Positions 7,436 through 14,257 of a stretch of 25,356 bases of DNA are shown here, in pieces (positions within the stretch are counted from its first letter, which is position 1; every line of letters starts with the position of its first letter). The translations under genes and the position numbers were made by a program. Source of the stretch: SVQP01 sp045594445 (GTDB taxonomy: Bacteria > Bacillota > Clostridia > Oscillospirales > CAG-272); NCBI GenBank assembly GCA_045594445.1, contig JAZNYL010000051.1, positions 1-25,356 on the forward strand, given 5' to 3'. The notes beneath the pieces are model-generated. The model was not told where the DNA came from and did no database searches. It saw only the letters and a program-made list of their open reading frames with translations.

Positions 7436-8682
7436 GATTGGTTCTCCTTGAGTTTTTTCTTATCTTGTTTACGGAAATGTGCATATACGAAAATGGCGCA
7501 GAGCGGGAACAGCGTACCGATCAGGATTCCCATGCGCATGCCAAGCTGCTCCGGTGCAAGCCCCAGCGTGCTTGCAAAATTGCTGACGGCGGGATTGAGA
7601 ATGGCAAAGTCGGTGATCATGCCCACAAGCTGAGGCCCCACAGACGCGCCCATGTCACCGCCCGCGGCCATGAGTGCAAAGATCAGCACGCCGCCCGTGG
7701 GAAAACGGTCGGATGCCACCAAAAGGCTGCCCGGCCACATCATGGACACGCAAAAGCCGGTAAAGGCACAGCCAAGAAGGCCAACTATTGCAAAGGGAGA
7801 GAGCGCGGCGATCAGATAGCAGGTCGTCGCACCGACAGCACCCCAAAGGATAGCGCGGGACGGATACTTGCCGATCTTGGAAAACAGGCTTCTGCCAAAG
7901 CCCAGCGCAACCGCGAAAAGAGCCACGCCAAGCAAATCACCAAGCACTTTAGGAAGTCCGAGTGCCTGCTCGAGATAGCCCGATGCCCATTGCGCCATGG
8001 TGCACTCGGCAGCACCGCCCAAAAAGATGGCCAAAATGCAAAGCCAAACCGTCTTGTCCCTTAAGAACTTGACCGCACCCGAGGTCTTTTCGGGTGTCTG
8101 CATGGGCGGAATGGGTGCGCCTGCAAACAGAATAGCCGCCGTGATGGGCACAAGCGTCATCAGAAGCGTCAGCCATTGCCAATGCTCGCTGCCCACAAGC
8201 AGCAAAAAAGCAGTGGCAACCACCACCATGCCCACAACGCCCCAAGCGTACACCGAGTGCAGCTTGCTCATTTCGTGATCAGGGTTCTCGGCAGGAATGG
8301 CGGCAATGACCGGGCTGATCAGCACCTCACAAAGCCCCGAGGCAGCACAGGAGACAACCGTGCCAAGCACCAAGCCCAGATACACGGCGTTCGGAAACAG
8401 CACGGGGGCTGCCGCTGTCAGCAAAAGGCCGACGATCGCGATCACGGGCGTCAGACGTACGGTCAGCGGAATGTTGAACTTATGGGAAAAGAATGAAAAG
8501 ATCAAATCTACGGTCAGCTGGGTAAAAAAATTGATCAGCACCAGCGTGCCAAGCAGCGAATACGAGATGCCGTACATTTCATGGAAGGTCAGAAACAAAA
8601 GCGGCGGCAGGTTGCCGATCACACTCATGGTCACGTTGACGCTGTAGCAGGCCGCAACCGTGCGGCGGTAGGATCTTTGCAT
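7432..8682 (-). CDS. MFS transporter, likely oligosaccharide or sugar uptake
   Basis: This 416-residue polytopic protein has about twelve hydrophobic helices in two halves, with a loop after helix 6 (about residues 195-215). That is the normal size and layout for the major facilitator superfamily. The start was set at 8682 (MQRSYRR) because AAAGGAAG lies just upstream; 29 codons more are open but run through the promoter. It is the first gene of the operon and shares an ATGA overlap with GH43, which points to a pentose-containing sugar as substrate. That is inference from context; no residue identifies the substrate. The promoter is at 8720-8748. Confidence 0.85.
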   Translation of the reverse strand: MQRSYRRTVAACYSVNVTMSVIGNLPPLLFLTFHEMYGISYSLLGTLVLINFFTQLTVDLIFSFFSHKFNIPLTVRLTPVIAIVGLLLTAAAPVLFPNAVYLGLVLGTVVSCAASGLCEVLISPVIAAIPAENPDHEMSKLHSVYAWGVVGMVVVATAFLLLVGSEHWQWLTLLMTLVPITAAILFAGAPIPPMQTPEKTSGAVKFLRDKTVWLCILAIFLGGAAECTMAQWASGYLEQALGLPKVLGDLLGVALFAVALGFGRSLFSKIGKYPSRAILWGAVGATTCYLIAALSPFAIVGLLGCAFTGFCVSMMWPGSLLVASDRFPTGGVLIFALMAAGGDMGASVGPQLVGMITDFAILNPAVSNFASTLGLAPEQLGMRMGILIGTLFPLCAIFVYAHFRKQDKKKLKENQS

Positions 8683-8719
8683 AATAGGGTCTTCCTTTCG
8701 GGTCAATACAATCGGGAAA

Positions 8720-8748
8720 ATTATAACATAATTGCGTAAGGGAGTCAA
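8720..8748 (-). promoter_or_regulatory. Sigma-A promoter of the MFS-GH43 operon
   Basis: TTGACT (8743-8748), a 17-nt spacer and TATAAT (8720-8725) on the - strand lie 38 nt before the MFS start. No clear operator or catabolite (cre) site was recognised next to it. Confidence 0.8.
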
Positions 8749-8798
8749 TGGAAAAAGGAAAAAAATCAAACAAAGACAATCTTTCGCAAAAGTCCGGC

Positions 8799-8825
8799 AA
8801 AAAAGGCTGCCTCGCGGCAGCCTTT
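8799..8825 (-). terminator. Intrinsic terminator after the GNAT gene
   Basis: The stem AAAGGCTGCC / GGCAGCCTTT has a 4-nt loop. On the - strand it is followed by a run of six T. It starts 5 nt after the GNAT stop codon. Confidence 0.88.
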
Positions 8826-8829
8826 CAAA

Positions 8830-9576
8830 TTATGATAATTCAATTCCCAAATAGCTTGGATAAATCTGTGCCGTGCCGTCATATCGCCAACCAACGCATC
8901 TGCCGCCGTCCGTAAACAGCAGCGCGGTTTTTTCGGGCGCACTCAAAAGGGCCTGTTCCAGCGTCGGCATGCCCTCAAATCCAAACGGCAATCCCCTTTG
9001 CATAAGCGCGAACTTGAGCAAGAGGTCGATCTCATGTCGCCACGCAAAGGTCGCAGGCTTGGCAGTCAATGCGCTCGTGGGCTGATAGTACGCATCACAA
9101 AACGCCTCGAAATCTGCGGGACTGTCGCCAAGCGGCATGTAGGATGGGCCGTAATCCGTACCCTTTACAATGGGGCGCATGCCGTATGCCTCGTACATGC
9201 GTGCGGCTTTGGGCGCAGAGGTGCAAAACAGCGCAAGCGGCTTGTCGTCGCGCGCTTGCAGATCGGCATACCACTCTTCCAATAGCCGCGTGCCGATTCC
9301 CTGCCCGCGATATTGCTCCAAGGTCAGGAAATTGCCGAAATTGCCGATCGCACCCTCGTGCCTGCCCCAGCCGTTCCAAAGACGGCTGACGCACACATCG
9401 CCGTCCAGCGCTAAAAAATACGTGTCGGTGCACGCATCGGTCAATGCCCCCGCCACACGAAGTCGCATGACCTCGGCATAGGATTTCCCCGGGAATTCGT
9501 TCTCGAGCATGCAGGCAAGGGCCTTTCCGCCCTCGGTCATGCCCTCTTCGGGGCGGTAAACGTGATATGTGAGCAT
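8830..9576 (-). CDS. GNAT-family N-acetyltransferase with C-terminal extension
   Basis: This 248-residue protein carries an N-terminal GNAT domain (about residues 1-150). The acetyl-CoA pyrophosphate loop RGQGIG lies at residues 90-95 after a beta-strand ending NFGNFLTLE, and the late strand pattern APKAARMYEAYGMRPIVKG is typical of the fold. The last 95 or so residues are not a standard GNAT part and may contact the substrate. It should transfer an acetyl group from acetyl-CoA to an amine; the substrate is unknown. Ribosome site AAAGGAAG precedes the ATG at 9576. It is monocistronic, with its own terminator. The upstream flank is filled by a palindromic repeat, and no clean promoter was found. 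Confidence 0.82.
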   Translation of the reverse strand: MLTYHVYRPEEGMTEGGKALACMLENEFPGKSYAEVMRLRVAGALTDACTDTYFLALDGDVCVSRLWNGWGRHEGAIGNFGNFLTLEQYRGQGIGTRLLEEWYADLQARDDKPLALFCTSAPKAARMYEAYGMRPIVKGTDYGPSYMPLGDSPADFEAFCDAYYQPTSALTAKPATFAWRHEIDLLLKFALMQRGLPFGFEGMPTLEQALLSAPEKTALLFTDGGRCVGWRYDGTAQIYPSYLGIELS

Positions 9577-10007
9577 AGCATCTTCCTTTCGGGAAATTTT
9601 ACTGTTATTTCTTCGTAGGGGCTGACGTCCTCGACAGCCCGGGCAGACAAAAAGTTTCTTTCGGGAGGTGTGGACAGTCGAGGACGCCTGTCCCTACAAA
9701 AAATGTTGCTACAGGGACGGGCTGTCGAGGACGTCAGCCCCTACCGATGGACAGATTACAATGCCCTCATCAATCACAATCAAATGTAACTCCTGCTGGC
9801 GGCGTGTCAGAGCCCTACGCAGATCCCGCTTCGCGCTGCCATACGTTGCGCTCGCGGTTTTGCGTCGCTCCGCTTAGGCTACGCTATGCAAAACTTCGAC
9901 TCGGTTGCTACGCAACCTTCGCTCAGGATGACACTCGAGGTGTGGCTTTTCATAGTAACCTTATTATTATGAAAAATATTCTTAAAGCAAATTGCATCTA
10001 AACTCCA
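9577..10007. other. Gene-free stretch dominated by repeats
   Basis: The inverted-repeat element at 9615-9744 fills the first third. From about 9800 to 9950 there is low-information sequence with short reverse-complementary words (for example GTTGCTACGCAAC near 9903). No open frame with a ribosome site or recognisable protein was found on either strand. No clear terminator for the aldolase-type gene ending at 10008 is visible. Confidence 0.55.
9615..9744. repeat. Composite inverted-repeat element D
   Basis: Perfect 27-bp outer arms lie at 9615-9641 and 9718-9744, beginning GTAGGGGCTGACG and its complement. A further hairpin unit sits inside at 9672-9697 (GGACAG loop CTGTCC, then CTAC), in the same orientation as the right arm. 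This looks like one element inserted into, or duplicated within, another. Confidence 0.8.
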
Positions 10008-11033
10008 TCACAGCACCTCTGCAAGTGCGGCAAGGTCCTCGCGCGTGGTGCCCCAGCTGGTGGCAAGACGTATGACGGTATGCTGCTCGTCGGGTCTTTC
10101 CCATTCCGAGAAGCGCACGTGCTTGGAGAGCTCTGCGCACTTATCGTTCTCCAGCACAAAGAACTGCTGATTGGTGGGAGAATCCAGATAGGTCTTGTAT
10201 CCCTTGGCGGCGCAGATGGATTTGAGTTCCTCGGCCATTTCAATGGCATTCTGCCCCAGCTCGAAGTAAAGGTTGTCGGTAAAGAGCGCATCAAACTGTG
10301 CACCGATCAGTCTGCCCTTGGCAAGTAGCGCACCGTTTTGCTTGATAAAGGTAAAGAAATGCGCGGGGGTATTGCCATGCGTAAACACGACCGCCTCACC
10401 GCAAAGCGCACCGACCTTGGTGCCGCCTATGTAAAACACGTCGCAAAGATCGCAAAGATCGCCAAGCGTAACGTCTGTCTGCTTACTCATCAGTCCGTAG
10501 CCAAGGCGTGCGCCATCCACGAGCAGCGGGATCTTGTAGGCGCGGCAGACCTCTGAAAGCGCGGTCAGCTCGGCCTTAGTATACAGCGTGCCGTATTCGG
10601 TGGGATGCGAGATATACAGCATACCGGGGAAAACCATGTGCGTATAGCTTGCGTCCTTGTAAAAGGCCTTGATCAGAGCCTCAACCTCGTCAGCCTGCAC
10701 CTTGCCGTCATGCCCGGGGACGGTCAGCACCTTATGCCCCGATGCTTCGATCGCACCCGCCTCGTGGGCTGCCACGTGTCCGGTCGTTGCGGCAATCACG
10801 CCTTGGACGGGATGCAGCATGGAATCAATGACGATGCGGTTGGTCTGCGTGCCGCCCGCCAGGAAATGCACGTCAAGCCCTTCTCTGTCGCAGGCGGCCT
10901 TGATCTTTTGCTTTGCCGACGCACTGTATTCATCCTCACCGTAGCCCGGCTGCGGCGTCATGTTGGTTTCGATCAGCTTTTGCAGCACCAGCGGGTGCGC
11001 GCCGATATTATAATCACATTCAAAAGAAAGCAT
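10008..11033 (-). CDS. Threonine-aldolase-type PLP enzyme (beta-eliminating lyase family)
   Basis: This 341-residue protein has the normal length for low-specificity threonine aldolases. The PLP lysine is Lys206 in YIGGTKVGA. Asp173 in LLVDGARLGYG contacts the pyridine nitrogen. His86 in TTGHVAAHE stacks on the cofactor, and GGTQTN (60-65) binds its phosphate. RLATSW near the C-terminus supplies a carboxylate-binding arginine. The expected reaction is cleavage of L-threonine or L-allo-threonine to glycine and acetaldehyde, although other beta-hydroxy amino acids are possible in this family. The ribosome site is GAGGT and the start is at 11033. It is monocistronic, with a promoter at 11073-11101, divergent from the riboswitch-ATPase unit. 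Confidence 0.88.
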   Translation of the reverse strand: MLSFECDYNIGAHPLVLQKLIETNMTPQPGYGEDEYSASAKQKIKAACDREGLDVHFLAGGTQTNRIVIDSMLHPVQGVIAATTGHVAAHEAGAIEASGHKVLTVPGHDGKVQADEVEALIKAFYKDASYTHMVFPGMLYISHPTEYGTLYTKAELTALSEVCRAYKIPLLVDGARLGYGLMSKQTDVTLGDLCDLCDVFYIGGTKVGALCGEAVVFTHGNTPAHFFTFIKQNGALLAKGRLIGAQFDALFTDNLYFELGQNAIEMAEELKSICAAKGYKTYLDSPTNQQFFVLENDKCAELSKHVRFSEWERPDEQHTVIRLATSWGTTREDLAALAEVL

Positions 11034-11072
11034 CGTTTTCTACCTCGGTTTCTTTTACGGTTTCGATAGTTC

Positions 11073-11101
11073 ATTATATCACATTCCACTCCCGAATGCA
11101 A
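11073..11101 (-). promoter_or_regulatory. Sigma-A promoter for the threonine-aldolase-type gene
   Basis: TTGCAT (11096-11101), a 17-nt spacer and TATAAT (11073-11078) on the - strand lie about 40 nt before the start codon. Confidence 0.75.
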
Positions 11102-11208
11102 CAAAGGATTTTGCCCTTGGTCCGTATAGTCGCAATTATTTGAAAAAAGTTTTGGCGCAATGGCAAAATTTCCATATTTTTTCAAAACAGTTCAGCATTT
11201 GTTCACAA

Positions 11209-11244
11209 TTGGTTCTTATAATATGTAAGGTTAATATTTATAAT
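11209..11244 (+). promoter_or_regulatory. Candidate promoter region of the riboswitch-ATPase unit
   Basis: Three -10-like words lie here: TATAAT at 11217-11222, TAATAT at 11232-11237 and TATAAT at 11239-11244. The best spaced pair is TTGGTT (11209-11214), 17 nt, TAATAT (11232-11237). Neither perfect TATAAT has a good -35 at normal spacing, so the exact start site is unresolved. Confidence 0.5.
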
Positions 11245-11261
11245 ACTTAGTACTGTTCTCC

Positions 11262-11378
11262 GTTTTATAAGGGAGTAGTCGGCACGAGAGTGTGATGAAG
11301 TCAACAGCAAGGATTTTCCTGGTTTCATCTTAAATGACGAGACTTATCTGTTTGTTTTGCAGATAGGTCTCTTTTTTT
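11262..11378 (+). ncRNA. yybP-ykoY (Mn2+) riboswitch with terminator
   Basis: The 5' part carries ATAAGGGAGTAG, like the conserved GGGGAGUA loop of the yybP-ykoY class. The 3' part carries TGACGAGACTTAT, like the conserved GAGACC/CAAGACC side. P1 is formed by ATAAG (11267-11271) and CTTAT (11343-11347), and an inner helix by GATGAA / TTCATC. The CTTAT strand is also part of the terminator stem at 11339-11371, so P1 and terminator exclude each other. Known members bind Mn2+ and then permit expression. The arrangement fits an ON switch by antitermination for the downstream ATPase. Confidence 0.82.
11339..11378 (+). terminator. Riboswitch-controlled intrinsic terminator
   Basis: GAGACTTATCTG pairs with CAGATAGGTCTC (12 bp with one G-U) around an 8-nt loop and is followed by seven T. 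It overlaps the 3' strand of riboswitch P1. Confidence 0.9.
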
Positions 11379-11425
11379 CGGGTAAAATAATAAAATATAA
11401 TAACAAAATTTCAGGAGGAAATGCA

Positions 11426-14065
11426 ATGAAGTTTTATTGCACAGACAAAGAGGCGGTCCTTGACGAGCTTGGTGCAAATGCTGAGGGCTTGACCTCGGCA
11501 GAAGCGCAAAAGCGACTTGAGGCAAACGGCAAGAACAAGCTTGCTGCCGCTAAGGGCAAATCCATCATCCGCAGATTCTTGGAGCAGCTGGCCGATCCCA
11601 TGATCATCATTCTGCTGGTTGCTGCAGCCATTTCCGGTGTACTGGCATTTGTTGAGAACGAAGGCTTTACCGACGTGATCATCATCCTTGCAGTCGTGAT
11701 CATCAACGCAGTTCTTGGCGTATACCAGGAAAGCAAGGCTGAAAAGGCGATCGAGGCTTTGCAGGAAATGTCCGCCGCTACCTCTAAGGTGCTGCGTGAC
11801 GGCAAGGTGCAGATCATCCACAGCGAGGATCTGGTCGTGGGCGATATCATTCTGCTTGAAGCAGGTGACGCTGTTCCCGCAGACGCAAGAATCCTTGAAA
11901 ACGCGTCTTTGAAGGTGGAAGAGGCTGCTCTGACCGGTGAGTCGGTTCCCGTTACCAAGTTTATTGACACCATTTACCTCAAGGAAGGCGAAAAGGACGT
12001 ACCTCTGGGCGACCGCAAGAACATGCTCTACATGGGCTCGACCGTGGTTTACGGCCGCGGCACCGCAGTGGTGACCGCGACGGGCATGGAAACCGAGATG
12101 GGTAAGATCGCAGGCGCGCTCTCCGAGGCTGAAGAGGGCCAGACTCCCCTGCAGCTCAAGCTCGCTCAGCTTTCCAAGATCCTGACCTGGCTGGTGCTTG
12201 GCATCTGCGTGGTCGTCTTCGGTGTGCAGCTGATCCGTGCGGGTAACTTCAGCTTTGCAGACACCATTCTCCCCTCCTTCATGGTCGCCGTTTCCCTGGC
12301 GGTTGCCGCAATTCCCGAGGGTCTTGCAGCAGTCGTGACCGTCGTGCTTTCGATCGGTGTCACCAATATGTCCAAGCGTAACGCCATCATCCGCCGCCTG
12401 ACCGCCGTTGAGACGCTGGGCTGCGCGCAGATCATCTGCTCGGATAAGACGGGTACGCTGACGCAGAACAAGATGACCGTTGTTGACCACTTTGGCGACA
12501 ACGAGCAATATATTGCCAAGGCGATGGCACTCTGCTGCGACGCAGAGCTTGACCACGACGGCAACGTGACCGGTGAGCCCACTGAGGCTGCATTGGTCGT
12601 TTGGGCCGACAAGCTTGGCATGAAGAAGTATGACCTCAAGGCAAGCGCTCCCAGATGCGGTGAAGCTCCCTTTGACTCGGGCAGAAAGATGATGTCCACC
12701 GTGCACACCATGGACAACAAGACCGTTCAGTACACCAAGGGCGCACCCGACGTGGTCATCGGCAAGTGCACCCACTATCTCAAGGACGGCGTAGCCGTTC
12801 CCATGACCGAGGAATATAAGAGCTCCATTCTCGCAGCAAACAAGGCTATGGCAGACAAGGCGTTGCGCGTGCTGGCTTGCTCCGAGCGCGTATGGGATGC
12901 TCAGCCCGACAACTTCGAGGCTGATTACCTTGAAACCGACCTTTGCTTCGTTGGCCTTTGCGGTATGATCGACCCCGTTCGTCCCGAGGTTAAGGACGCA
13001 ATCGTACAGTGCCGCGGCGCAGGCATCCGTCCCATCATGATCACGGGTGACCACGTTGACACCGCAGTGGCAATCGCCAAGGAGCTTGGCATTATCACCG
13101 AGGAAACCTACGCGATCACCGGCGCACAGCTCAACGACATGGACGACGCAGAATTTGAGTCCAAGTTCATGAACATCAGCGTTTACGCGCGCGTACAGCC
13201 CGAGCACAAGACCAGAATCGTCAACGCTTGGCGTAAGGCAGGCTACGTCACGGCTATGACCGGTGACGGCGTCAACGACGCTCCCTCGATCAAATCCGCA
13301 GACATTGGCGTTGGTATGGGTATCACCGGTACCGACGTTACCAAGAACGTAGCAGACATGGTGCTGACCGACGACAACTTTGCAACCATCGTTGGTGCAG
13401 TTGAGGAAGGCCGCCGTATTTACGACAACATCCGTAAGGCAATCCAGTTCCTGCTCGGCTCCAACATGAGTGAGGTTATCTCAATCTTCACCGCAACCCT
13501 GCTCGGCTTTACCATTCTCGAGCCCGTACACCTGCTTTGGATCAACCTCGTGACCGACTGCTTCCCTGCACTTGCACTCGGTATGGAAAAGGCTGAGCCC
13601 GACATCATGAACCGTAAGCCCAGAGATGCAAAGGCAGGCGTATTTGCAGGCGGCATGGGCGTAGACATTCTGTATCAGGGTGTGCTGGTTTCGATCCTGA
13701 CTCTTGCATCCTACTTCATCGGTCACGCGATCGCAGGCGACGCCGCAAACGGCGACCACGGCATGACCATGGCCTTTTTGACCATGTCCATGGCAGAGAT
13801 CTTCCACAGCTTCAACATGCGTTCTCAGCGCGGCAGCATCTTCAGACTGCCCTCTCAGAACTGGGTACTGTGGCTGGCAGGCGCAGGCGCGCTGCTTGCA
13901 ACCACGCTTGTTTGCGAGATCCCCTTCCTGGCAAACGCATTCGGCTTTGCTTCGGTTGGCGTTGTGGAATACGCTATCGCAATCGGCCTTGGCCTGACTA
14001 TGATCCCCGTAGTCGAGATCGTCAAGCTGATCCAGAGAGCCGTTGCAAAGAGAAAAGACAAGTAA
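11426..14065 (+). CDS. P-type cation ATPase (P2A type), probable Mn2+/Ca2+ exporter
   Basis: This 879-residue membrane protein has the full P-type layout. The actuator motif TGES is at 170-173, membrane helix 4 carries PEGLA (297-301), the phosphorylated Asp340 lies in CSDKTGTLTQNKM, and the hinge GDGVNDAP starts at about residue 613. The NLVTD motif of helix 6 is followed by further helices to a basic end. The sequence type is that of calcium-transporting ATPases. The riboswitch upstream points to manganese instead, as for Lactococcus YoaB and pneumococcal MgtA, which share this control. The start at 11426 has GGAGGA 6 nt away. The gene is transcribed alone and ends at a strong terminator. 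Confidence 0.9.
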   Translation: MKFYCTDKEAVLDELGANAEGLTSAEAQKRLEANGKNKLAAAKGKSIIRRFLEQLADPMIIILLVAAAISGVLAFVENEGFTDVIIILAVVIINAVLGVYQESKAEKAIEALQEMSAATSKVLRDGKVQIIHSEDLVVGDIILLEAGDAVPADARILENASLKVEEAALTGESVPVTKFIDTIYLKEGEKDVPLGDRKNMLYMGSTVVYGRGTAVVTATGMETEMGKIAGALSEAEEGQTPLQLKLAQLSKILTWLVLGICVVVFGVQLIRAGNFSFADTILPSFMVAVSLAVAAIPEGLAAVVTVVLSIGVTNMSKRNAIIRRLTAVETLGCAQIICSDKTGTLTQNKMTVVDHFGDNEQYIAKAMALCCDAELDHDGNVTGEPTEAALVVWADKLGMKKYDLKASAPRCGEAPFDSGRKMMSTVHTMDNKTVQYTKGAPDVVIGKCTHYLKDGVAVPMTEEYKSSILAANKAMADKALRVLACSERVWDAQPDNFEADYLETDLCFVGLCGMIDPVRPEVKDAIVQCRGAGIRPIMITGDHVDTAVAIAKELGIITEETYAITGAQLNDMDDAEFESKFMNISVYARVQPEHKTRIVNAWRKAGYVTAMTGDGVNDAPSIKSADIGVGMGITGTDVTKNVADMVLTDDNFATIVGAVEEGRRIYDNIRKAIQFLLGSNMSEVISIFTATLLGFTILEPVHLLWINLVTDCFPALALGMEKAEPDIMNRKPRDAKAGVFAGGMGVDILYQGVLVSILTLASYFIGHAIAGDAANGDHGMTMAFLTMSMAEIFHSFNMRSQRGSIFRLPSQNWVLWLAGAGALLATTLVCEIPFLANAFGFASVGVVEYAIAIGLGLTMIPVVEIVKLIQRAVAKRKDK

Positions 14066-14078
14066 ACAATTTAAAAGC

Positions 14079-14105
14079 GACCGTCCTTGGGACGGTCTCT
14101 TTTTT
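14079..14105 (+). terminator. Intrinsic terminator after the P-type ATPase
   Basis: GACCGTCC / GGACGGTC with loop TTG is followed by TCTTTTTT on the + strand, 14 nt after the stop codon. Confidence 0.9.
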
Positions 14106-14118
14106 CAATGAAAACAAA

Positions 14119-14252
14119 CGTAGGGGAGGAATATTTGCAAGCAAATTCATCCTCCCGCACGCATTGAATTTGGATGGCTGTTTGGGTATCACAAAAAACA
14201 AATCGCTTTCGTGCGGGAGGATGAATTTGCTTGCAAATATTCCTCCCCTACG
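14119..14252. repeat. Nested inverted-repeat element B, perfect 43-bp arms
   Basis: The arms at 14119-14161 and 14210-14252 are exact reverse complements over 43 bp. Each starts CGTAGGGGAGGA and ends CCCGCACG towards the centre. Within each arm GGAGGAATATTTGC and GCAAATTCATCCTCC form a second, near-perfect hairpin. The 48-nt centre shows no gene. The right end is 5 nt from the stop codon of the gene at 14258. Confidence 0.88.
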
Positions 14253-14257
14253 ACAAA

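Noticed and set aside
11411..13207. A 598-codon open frame on the - strand
   Set aside because: It lies opposite the P-type ATPase, which has every catalytic motif in the + frame; the antisense frame shows no motif or start signal.
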